Positions 27,057 through 33,553 of a DNA stretch of 33,553 nucleotides are shown here, piece after piece (positions within the stretch are counted from its first letter, which is position 1; every line of letters starts with the position of its first letter). The notes under the pieces were generated by a model. The model had not been told where the DNA came from. It saw nothing but the letters and a program-made list of their open reading frames with translations, and searched no databases. Made by a program: the position numbers and the translations under genes. Origin of the DNA: Propionibacteriaceae bacterium UBA7704 (GTDB taxonomy: Bacteria > Actinomycetota > Actinomycetes > Propionibacteriales > Propionibacteriaceae); NCBI GenBank assembly GCA_002482525.1, contig DLGC01000001.1, positions 14,534 to 48,086 on the forward strand, read 5' to 3'.

Positions 27057-28709
27057 ATGACCGGCACGCACGCAGCGGCAGGGTTTCTGGGATCGCTCCC
27101 CCACGAGGTACTTCGCCCGTCGCCGTCCGCCGACGAGCCGCCACGGCTGCGCTGGATCCGACGGGGCGCTTTGGCCTTGGTGACGCTCGGCGCTCTGCTC
27201 ACGTTGCTGTGGCGCATCGACGTCCCCTATCCGTGGACGGATGAATCGGCCACGGTGGCCGCTGTGGAGCGAAGCTGGTCGGGTTTGTGGACTCTACTGG
27301 GAGGCCAGGACGCACCGCTGGTGCCGTTCTACGTGGTGGCCAAACTCGCCCACACCGCATTGCCGTGGCTGAGCACCCTGGTTGCGGTGCGATCGGTGTC
27401 CGCTGTCGCCGCCGCAGCCGCGGTGGCGTGTGTCTACTCCCTGGTGGTGCGCCGACAGGGAGTGCTGGCCGCGGTCCTCACCAGCGTGGTGCTGGTCAGT
27501 CTTCCGGGCTTCATCCGCTGGGGGCAGGATGCTCGACCCTACGCGCTGATGATGCTGACGACCGCAGCAGCATGGTTGGCCTGGTCGACCTATCGGCGTC
27601 CCACTGACCCTCAGCTGTTGACGCTGCAACCGTGGACCGCGGTGATCCGCCACGGCTGGGGTTACATCCTGCTGCTCGGCGGCTCTGCGGTCGTCAGTCT
27701 GTTCGCCCTGTTCCAGTGGCCGGCCCAATTGATGGCCGACGCCACCCAGGGTGCCGGGGGGCTTCGCGACCGCTCACGACGGGCGCTCCCCACGGCCATG
27801 GCCATGATCACCGCTGCGGTCGTCTTTGCGTTCCCGCTCTGGATCGCAGCCACCAAAGGTCAGGGCCCCAGCCGGTCGGTGCCACTTTCGGTGCGCGAGG
27901 CCGCTCGCGCGCTCAATGACGTCGTCGTCGTCTCCGGTCAGGCCTGGTGGCTCTTCATCCTGCCCGCGATCGGGCTCGTGATCGCCCTGCTGCCCGACCA
28001 TCAGCGACCGTTGCTGGGCGAGTATTCCGCCTTGGCCCGGATTGCGATGTGGTGGACGTTCGTCCCATTCGTGATGAACCTGCTGGTGGGCGTGGTCCGC
28101 CCCAATTTGGTTCGGCCCCGCTATCTGGTGCCGACGCTGGCGCCGATCGCGATCCTGACAGCCATCGCGATCCTGGTCCTGGCGCGCCTCGTCGCGCGTT
28201 GGGTGACGGCTCGTCGACCCGAGTCCACCTCCCAACGACCGGCCATCGCGGCTGCCAGTGTGGTGGTGGTGCTGGCCCTGGTCGTGCAGGGGGTTTCGGT
28301 GCTGCCGGCGCAGGGCCGGGTGCATGCGCCCAATGGACACAACAAGCGACTAGGCCCGTTGCTGCGCGCCCTGGACGCGGCGGTGGCCGCAGACCCCAAC
28401 GTCGTGATCGCCATCTCTCCGGGCATCGGGCGCGCTCTGGTCCACGCCGTCCGACCGTCGTTGGACGCCCGTGAACCACTCATGCATTTCTCCGACACCG
28501 ACACCAGCGTCTGGCCGGTGCCCAACTCCACTGCACAGAAGGCTGCGCTGGTGGGTGATGCCACCTCAATCCTGTGGGTGAAATACCTGTCCGGGGCCAG
28601 CGGCGCCACTCCGCCCGCCGCACCCCCGGGACTCGCTCGGCTCGGATTCCGGGTGGTGACCTCGCAGCACTACCAGCAATTCTGGGTGTCGCGGCTGGAG
28701 CGCCCCTGA
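27057..28709 (+). CDS. GT-C membrane glycosyltransferase
   Basis: A 550-residue polytopic membrane protein with about ten hydrophobic segments. Near residue 64 is PWTDESATV, the first-loop acidic motif of GT-C enzymes that use polyprenyl-phosphate sugars. RWGQDARPYAL at about 158-168 is typical of mannosyltransferase-like members. A C-terminal external domain follows the last helix. Likely role: adding a sugar to a cell-envelope glycan or protein; donor and acceptor unknown. The ATG at 27057 lies 6 nt after GGAGAGG; a GTG one codon earlier is too close. It converges on the small membrane gene, with 6 bases between the stops. Confidence 0.82.
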   Translation: MTGTHAAAGFLGSLPHEVLRPSPSADEPPRLRWIRRGALALVTLGALLTLLWRIDVPYPWTDESATVAAVERSWSGLWTLLGGQDAPLVPFYVVAKLAHTALPWLSTLVAVRSVSAVAAAAAVACVYSLVVRRQGVLAAVLTSVVLVSLPGFIRWGQDARPYALMMLTTAAAWLAWSTYRRPTDPQLLTLQPWTAVIRHGWGYILLLGGSAVVSLFALFQWPAQLMADATQGAGGLRDRSRRALPTAMAMITAAVVFAFPLWIAATKGQGPSRSVPLSVREAARALNDVVVVSGQAWWLFILPAIGLVIALLPDHQRPLLGEYSALARIAMWWTFVPFVMNLLVGVVRPNLVRPRYLVPTLAPIAILTAIAILVLARLVARWVTARRPESTSQRPAIAAASVVVVLALVVQGVSVLPAQGRVHAPNGHNKRLGPLLRALDAAVAADPNVVIAISPGIGRALVHAVRPSLDAREPLMHFSDTDTSVWPVPNSTAQKAALVGDATSILWVKYLSGASGATPPAAPPGLARLGFRVVTSQHYQQFWVSRLERP

Positions 28710-28715
28710 CCCGAG

Positions 28716-28880
28716 CTACTCCCCGACGGTGGTGTCGTTGAAGGGCATGTACGGCGCGATCGCGGGAAAGACCCAGGTGAACAGGACAGCGACGACCGCC
28801 AGCACCAGTATCACGGCCAGCAAGGCCTTCACCGGGACCGGGCCGGGCAACACTCGCCACAGCCATCCGTAGAAAGACAT
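28716..28880 (-). CDS. Small single-pass membrane protein linked to sortase E
   Basis: A 54-residue protein. It starts MSFYGWLWRVLPGPVPVK, then has one membrane helix (ALLAVILVLAVVAVLFTWVF), and ends MPFNDTTVGE. This conserved pattern (YGWxWRxLPGP...PFNDxTV) is common in actinobacteria beside class E sortase genes; function unknown. The ATG overlaps the sortase stop (TGATG), so the two are coupled. Open codons further upstream overlap the sortase gene and are not family-like. Confidence 0.85.
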   Translation of the reverse strand: MSFYGWLWRVLPGPVPVKALLAVILVLAVVAVLFTWVFPAIAPYMPFNDTTVGE

Positions 28881-29542
28881 CAGCCATTCACCTCCAACAC
28901 CGACGCGGGTATCCCCGCCTGGCGGGAGTAGCTGGCGTCCAACCTGGCGTGGACGACGTATCGCTGACGGGCGCTGAATTCCGGATGGCAACTCGTCATG
29001 GTCAACAACTTCTCGGTGGGTTTCGCATCGGGCTGATCGGGCACCGGGAGCACCACCGAAACCTGGGTGGGATCCACGACCTGGGAGCCGGTGACGCGAT
29101 AGACGAAGTAGCGCTTGCGGGTTTCGACCAGCACCACGTCACCGACCTGCAGCGTGGCGATCTGGTTGAACGGTTTGCCGTAGGTGGTGCGATGGCCGGC
29201 CATCGCGACATTTCCCACCTCACCGGGCATCGCTGTTCCGGAGTAGTGGCCGATGCCTCGCTGCAGAATGCTGTAGGTGGTGCCTTCGTAGAGAGGGCGG
29301 GCAAAGTCCGCGCCGAATCGAGGGATTCTGACGACGGCGAAGGCGTCCCCCGGTACGGCATCGTCGGGCGACACGATGTCCTTGTCCGGATTGGCCTCCA
29401 TGCTGGCCACGACACGTGCGGCGTCCGCATCGGAGACCACATCGGTCCACCACAGTTGCCAGCCGACGAAGAGCAGTAGCACCGCGCCGAGAGTGATCAG
29501 AACCTCTCCGAGCAGGCCCACCAAGCCACGCACTGCGCGCAC
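28880..29542 (-). CDS. Class E sortase
   Basis: A 220-residue membrane-anchored transpeptidase. An N-terminal membrane helix spans about 8-30 (LVGLLGEVLITLGAVLLLFV). Catalytic His117 lies in AGHRTTYG, Cys185 in LTMTSCHP and Arg194 in ARQRYVV, the class E arrangement. Class E sortases usually attach proteins with LAXTG-type signals to peptidoglycan. No substrate with such a signal is in the window; the RCC1 protein lacks one. The GTG at 29542 has GAAGGAG 5 nt upstream and fits the start of the membrane helix; codons further upstream are not used. Confidence 0.92.
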   Translation of the reverse strand: MRAVRGLVGLLGEVLITLGAVLLLFVGWQLWWTDVVSDADAARVVASMEANPDKDIVSPDDAVPGDAFAVVRIPRFGADFARPLYEGTTYSILQRGIGHYSGTAMPGEVGNVAMAGHRTTYGKPFNQIATLQVGDVVLVETRKRYFVYRVTGSQVVDPTQVSVVLPVPDQPDAKPTEKLLTMTSCHPEFSARQRYVVHARLDASYSRQAGIPASVLEVNG

Positions 29543-29683
29543 CTCATCTCCTTCAGCTGACCCCGTACCGGCCACCACGGTACCGGAGCGGGATCGATAT
29601 CCCCCTGGCGTCGAAGCCAAACGCATAGGCTTTACACAGGAAGCACCCAGTTGCTTCCCACCTCACGCTGAGAGATTCGACCC

Positions 29684-30424
29684 ATGGCCATCACTGCACG
29701 CAGCGGACTCCAGGCCCTCACCCGCCCGGACGGCTCCGCCATTCGAATTCTGACTGTCGACGACGAAACCAGCCTGACCGAGTTGCTCAGCATGGCGCTG
29801 CGCTATGAAGGGTGGGAAGTGACGACAGCATCATCGGGATTGAACGCGGTCAAGGCCGCCCGCGAGACCCGCCCCGACGCGATCGTGCTGGACATGATGC
29901 TGCCCGACTTCGATGGCCTGGAAGTGATGCGACGTATTCGCACTGAGCAGCCGGATGTTCCGGTGATCTTCCTCACCGCCAAGGACGCGCTCGAGGATCG
30001 CATCGGGGGCCTGACCGCCGGCGGAGACGACTATGTGACCAAGCCGTTCAGTCTGGAGGAACTCGTGGCACGGTTGCGCGCACTGCTGCGCCGCTCCGGT
30101 GCCACCGAGGTGCGCAACGACTCCACCCTGGTGGTCGGGGACCTGACCTTGGATGAGGACAGCCACGAAGTCACCCGCGGCGGGGATGTGATCAACCTGA
30201 CAGCCACCGAGTTCGAACTGTTGCGTTATCTGATGCGCAATCCGCGCCGAGTACTGAGTAAGGCTCAGATCCTGGATCGGGTATGGAACTACGACTTCGG
30301 CGGCCAGGCCAATGTGGTCGAGCTGTACATCTCCTATCTGCGCAAGAAGATCGATGCTGCTCGCCCCGCCATGATTCACACGATGCGCGGAGCCGGCTAC
30401 GTGCTCAAACCGGCGGTGGAATGA
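29684..30424 (+). CDS. OmpR/PhoB-family response regulator
   Basis: A 246-residue DNA-binding response regulator. The receiver has acidic DDE at 26-28, phosphorylated Asp70 (VLDMMLPDFDG), Thr in FLTAK and Lys120 in VTKPF. The winged-helix output domain at about 145-243 has LTATEFELLRYL, RVWNYDF and HTMRGAGYVLKP. An extra 20 residues precede the receiver. The ATG at 29684 has GAGAG upstream. It overlaps the histidine kinase start by four bases (ATGA) and is divergent from the sortase gene. A likely target site lies at 31855-31872. Confidence 0.94.
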   Translation: MAITARSGLQALTRPDGSAIRILTVDDETSLTELLSMALRYEGWEVTTASSGLNAVKAARETRPDAIVLDMMLPDFDGLEVMRRIRTEQPDVPVIFLTAKDALEDRIGGLTAGGDDYVTKPFSLEELVARLRALLRRSGATEVRNDSTLVVGDLTLDEDSHEVTRGGDVINLTATEFELLRYLMRNPRRVLSKAQILDRVWNYDFGGQANVVELYISYLRKKIDAARPAMIHTMRGAGYVLKPAVE

Positions 30425-31827
30425 ACTCCGACCTCGCCCAGCCAACGCCTCCGATGGGCAAAGGGACGCTGAGCCGCCAACTCGTCGCACGCGTCACCGC
30501 CCTGGTGGCCCTGCTGACAGTGGTGCTGGCGCTGTTCACGAGCTTGGCGACCTACCAGATTCTGCAGCGCGAGCAGGACGGCAGGCTGCAGGTGGCGGTG
30601 GGCAGGCTGAACCCCGATGGCGATCACGGACCGGGAGATCTCACGGGTTCAGGTTTGATTCGTATCGATGGTCGCAACGGCACCTATCTGCTCACCACCA
30701 CGTTGAATCTCAATCACGAGGCCGAACGGCAATTGCTCGCCGTGTCGCCCAGCGCGACCCCGGTGACAATCCGCTTGGACGGCCAAGGGTTGTATCGGGT
30801 GTTGGTGAAGACTCAGCCGTCGTACACGCTGGTGGCACTGCCACTGAGCGACGTCACCAAGCCGATGACCAGTCAAGTAGTGATGACCTTGCTGCTGAGC
30901 GCGGCGATGATCCTGGCCGCCTTCCTGGCAGCTCGACGTGTGGTCGAGGCCAGTTTGCGCCCGCTGAACCGACTGACGGCTGCGGCAACCCAGGTTTCCA
31001 CCTTGCCGCTGGATCATGGCGACGGCCAGGTGCCGATCCGAGTGGCCCCCGGTGATGCCAACCCTGGCAACGAGGTCGGGCGGGTTGGCGCAGCTTTCAA
31101 TCACATGCTCGACAACGTGGAGAACGCCCTTGCGGCGAGGCATCGCAGCGAGACCAAGGTACGCCAGTTCGTTGCCGATGCCTCCCACGAGCTACGCAAC
31201 CCGTTGGCTTCCATCCGTGGCTATGCCGAGTTGACCCGGCGCAGCGAGGAGCAACTGCCGCAGGACGCCGCGTACGCCCTAGGACGCATCGAGGCGGAGT
31301 CGGATCGGATGTCTGCTTTGGTGGAGGATCTGCTGCTGTTGGCCCGCCTGGATTCCCAGCCGACCCTGGATCTGCAGCCAGTCGATGTCACCGAGATGGT
31401 GCTGAATGCGGTCAGCGACGCTCGCGCGGCCGACTCCGATCGTCGGTGGTCACTGAACATTCCCGACCACGAGGTTCTCGCCAGCGCCGATCCGAACCGC
31501 CTGCATCAGGTGGTGGCGAATCTGTTGGCTAATGCCCGCAGCCACACGCCGGCGGGCACCTCGGTGGAGACCGAACTGTCGACTGACGGCGGCTTCGCGG
31601 TGATCTCTGTGACCGACAATGGCCCCGGTGTGCCGACGGAGATTCAGCCCACGGTGTTCGAACGCTTCACGCGCGCTGATGTCAGCCGGGTGCGTCAGGA
31701 CAGCGGTTCCTCCACCGGGTTGGGCTTGGCCATTGTGGCCGCTGTAATGAAAGCTCATGGCGGCGAGGTCAGTCTGGATTCCCAACCGGGCTATGCCCGG
31801 TTCACCATCCGGGTTCCGCTGGCCTGA
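30421..31827 (+). CDS. Sensor histidine kinase
   Basis: A 468-residue partner of the adjacent regulator. Membrane helices are at about 22-46 and 152-174, enclosing an external sensor of about 105 residues with no recognised fold. A HAMP linker follows, then the H-box DASHELRNPLASIRGYAE with His256, and an ATP-binding domain with N-box VVANLLANARSHTP, VTDNGPGVP and STGLGLAIV. All catalytic boxes are intact. The ATG overlaps the regulator stop. The signal is unknown; the surrounding envelope genes suggest surface-related sensing. Confidence 0.94.
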   Translation: MNSDLAQPTPPMGKGTLSRQLVARVTALVALLTVVLALFTSLATYQILQREQDGRLQVAVGRLNPDGDHGPGDLTGSGLIRIDGRNGTYLLTTTLNLNHEAERQLLAVSPSATPVTIRLDGQGLYRVLVKTQPSYTLVALPLSDVTKPMTSQVVMTLLLSAAMILAAFLAARRVVEASLRPLNRLTAAATQVSTLPLDHGDGQVPIRVAPGDANPGNEVGRVGAAFNHMLDNVENALAARHRSETKVRQFVADASHELRNPLASIRGYAELTRRSEEQLPQDAAYALGRIEAESDRMSALVEDLLLLARLDSQPTLDLQPVDVTEMVLNAVSDARAADSDRRWSLNIPDHEVLASADPNRLHQVVANLLANARSHTPAGTSVETELSTDGGFAVISVTDNGPGVPTEIQPTVFERFTRADVSRVRQDSGSSTGLGLAIVAAVMKAHGGEVSLDSQPGYARFTIRVPLA

Positions 31828-31854
31828 ACCCGCGCGTCCCTGAACGACTTCGAG

Positions 31855-31872
31855 TTCACAAGAGGCTCACAG
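31855..31872 (+). promoter_or_regulatory. Direct repeat, candidate response-regulator box
   Basis: TTCACA (31855-31860) and CTCACA (31866-31871) share TCACA at an 11-base period, one helical turn, which is how OmpR/PhoB regulators bind. A third partial copy, TCACT, is at 31887. The site is 45-60 bases upstream of the glycosyltransferase ATG. A related CACAGG lies at 29635-29640 upstream of the regulator itself. Confidence 0.45.
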
Positions 31873-31916
31873 GGACAGCACCAGACTCACTCAGCGCGAG
31901 CCGTTTCTCTGGAGGC

Positions 31917-33553
31917 ATGACCCTTACCGAGATCAAGCCCCCGGCCGGCTCACAGGCCGAAGGCGCGAAACCACCGCGCTACGGCTATGTCGACGATCAT
32001 CCCGACTGGGTAGCCCGCGGCAGCGTGCTGGCATTGCTGGTCGGGGTCGGTGTTCTCTACATCTGGGGGCTGTCCGCCTCCGGCCACGCCAACTCCTTCT
32101 ACTCCGCTGCTGCACAGGCCGGATCGGAGAACTGGACCGCCTGGTTCTTCGGCTCCCTGGACGGCGGCAACTCCATCACCGTCGACAAGCCGCCGGCCGC
32201 CATCTGGCTGATGGCCCTGTCGGTGCGGCTGTTCGGGCTCAGTTCTTGGAGCATCCTGATGCCCGAGGCTTTGCTCGGGGTCGCCAGTGTCGGCGTGCTG
32301 TACGCCACAGTCCGTCGCAGCCTGCTGAATTGGCGCGGGGCAGCCAGCACCAATCCGCTGAGCCCGCGGGGTGCCCACTGGGCAGCCCTGGCCGGCGCGG
32401 CGGTCTTCGCGCTGACGCCGGTGGCGACCTTGATGTTCCGCTTCAACAATCCGGATGCACTGCTGGTCTTCACCATGCTGATGGCGTCCTACTTCACCGT
32501 CCGCGCGACCGAACGCGCCTCAGGCGGCTGGCTGGCGCTGGCCGGCGTGGCGATCGGGCTGGGCTTCCTCACCAAGATGCTGCAGGCATTCCTGGTATTG
32601 CCGGCGCTGGTCGTGGCCTATTGGTTCGCCGCCCCGGCATCGTGGAAGAAGAAGCTGGTCGACCTGCTGGTGGCCTTCGTCACCATGGTCGCTTCGTTCG
32701 GCTGGTACCTGGCCGCCGTTGAGCTCACTCCGGCGTCGCTGCGTCCCTACATCGGCGGTTCGCAGAACAACTCGATCATCGAGCTGATCCTGAGCTACAA
32801 CGGTCTGGGTCGCCTCACCGGCAACGAGACCGGCTCGGTCGGCGGCGGTGGCGGGAATTGGGGCTCCACGGGCATTCTCCGGATGTTCGAAGGCGTCTCG
32901 GGAGGCATGGTCTCCTGGTTGATTCCGGCAGCCCTGATCCTGGCCGCCGGCGCGATCGTGGTGGCGATCGGGTCGCACCTCAGGTCGGTGCACAATACGA
33001 CGGCAGATCCCGCCGCGAGCCCCGGCACGCAGACTCCGCAGCAGGCGCTGCTCGGTGGAGCCATCATCTGGCTGGGCTGGCTGTCCGTCACAGCGCTGAT
33101 CTTCAGCTTCATGGCGGGCATCTACCACGACTACTACACCGTGGCGTTGGCTCCTGCCATTGGCGGTGCCGTGGCCATCGGCGGTGCCGCACTGTGGGCC
33201 AACCGTGGGCACTGGGCGGCTCGGGTGACCCTGGGCGCGACCAGCATCGGCACTGGATTGTGGGCCCTGGTGCTGCTGATGCAGGCAGGAAGTTGGTACG
33301 TCTATCTGGGCTGGGCCGCGTTCGGCCTGAGCACCGTGGCCGGTCTGACCATGATCTGGGCCGATCAGCTTCCTCGCATGCTGGCCGACGCGGCGCTGAT
33401 CATTGCCGTGGTGGCCGGCTTGCTCGGGCCTGCCGCCTACTCGATCAACACTGCCGCAACCGCTCATACCGGATCGATCGTGATTGCTGGTCCGGTGAGC
33501 AGCACGGGCGGCGGTCCCGGCGGCGGTCCCGGCAGCGGTCCCGGCGGCGGCAT
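31917..33553 (+). CDS. GT39/ArnT-like membrane glycosyltransferase (3' end cut)
   Basis: At least 545 residues, open at the window end. A cytosolic N-terminus of about 35 residues leads into a first helix, then an external loop with ANSFYSAAAQAGSENW and ITVDKPPAAIWL. The DKPP motif is typical of ArnT/YkcA-type polyprenyl-phosphate sugar transferases. FRFNNPDALLVF and many further membrane helices follow. The last coding bases form a Gly/Pro-rich linker (GGGPGGGPGSGPGGG), so another external domain probably follows. The ATG at 31917 has GGAGG only one base away, an unusually short spacing. It is likely co-regulated with the upstream two-component genes. Confidence 0.9.
   Translation, partial: MTLTEIKPPAGSQAEGAKPPRYGYVDDHPDWVARGSVLALLVGVGVLYIWGLSASGHANSFYSAAAQAGSENWTAWFFGSLDGGNSITVDKPPAAIWLMALSVRLFGLSSWSILMPEALLGVASVGVLYATVRRSLLNWRGAASTNPLSPRGAHWAALAGAAVFALTPVATLMFRFNNPDALLVFTMLMASYFTVRATERASGGWLALAGVAIGLGFLTKMLQAFLVLPALVVAYWFAAPASWKKKLVDLLVAFVTMVASFGWYLAAVELTPASLRPYIGGSQNNSIIELILSYNGLGRLTGNETGSVGGGGGNWGSTGILRMFEGVSGGMVSWLIPAALILAAGAIVVAIGSHLRSVHNTTADPAASPGTQTPQQALLGGAIIWLGWLSVTALIFSFMAGIYHDYYTVALAPAIGGAVAIGGAALWANRGHWAARVTLGATSIGTGLWALVLLMQAGSWYVYLGWAAFGLSTVAGLTMIWADQLPRMLADAALIIAVVAGLLGPAAYSINTAATAHTGSIVIAGPVSSTGGGPGGGPGSGPGGG

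Overview
The window is high-GC bacterial DNA with densely packed genes, ATGA/GTGA/TGATG start-stop overlaps and frequent GTG starts. The gene order dnaK-grpE-dnaJ-hspR behind HAIR-type operators, a zwf1-gnd2 pair, a class E sortase with its small membrane partner, and DtxR/IdeR-like iron boxes all point to an actinobacterium. The genus cannot be named; the interspersed repeats would fit Propionibacteriales or Micrococcales, but that is only an impression. No rRNA, tRNA, CRISPR array or intact insertion sequence was seen.

Layout. 1-380: an array of six short interspersed repeats, downstream of hspR. 396-4440 (minus): the chaperone operon dnaK-grpE-dnaJ-hspR, headed by two tandem HspR operators (4473-4519). 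4540-4743: an intergenic gap with a second repeat family. 4744-7165 (plus): zwf and a short-form gnd (oxidative pentose phosphate pathway). 7601-8275: a HAD phosphatase. 8573-10486 (minus): a P1B-5-type metal ATPase behind two candidate iron boxes. 10647-12060 (minus): an alpha/beta-hydrolase and a DnaJC28-domain (DUF1992) protein.

12061-14031 is an accessory, decaying stretch. It holds a broken sulfotransferase gene, a small CBS-domain protein and a frameshifted relic of an RCC1-repeat gene. Directly behind it lies an intact 1276-residue secreted protein with Ig-like domains and 14 RCC1 repeats (14032-17862).

18004-24039 (minus) is a tightly coupled five-gene catabolic operon: FAD amine/amino-acid oxidoreductase, cupin, methylmalonate-semialdehyde dehydrogenase, class III aminotransferase, and a succinate-semialdehyde-type dehydrogenase. 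It looks like a route that removes amino groups from an amine or omega-amino acid and oxidises the resulting semialdehydes to central metabolites. A perfect 14-bp palindrome sits just upstream of it. 24535-26046 (minus) encodes an ECF sigma factor fused in one chain to a zinc-binding anti-sigma-like domain, membrane segments and an external domain. Then come a phosphoribosyltransferase (minus) and an acylphosphatase (plus).

27057-33553 is a cell-envelope region: a GT-C membrane glycosyltransferase, a convergent class E sortase plus small membrane protein, a divergent OmpR-type response regulator/histidine kinase pair, and a GT39-like glycosyltransferase cut by the window end. An 11-bp-spaced direct repeat in front of the last gene is a candidate binding site for the response regulator. 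The points most worth follow-up are the iron-box-controlled P1B-5 ATPase without a hemerythrin tail, the RCC1 gene with its adjacent decayed paralogue, and the one-chain sigma/anti-sigma receptor.
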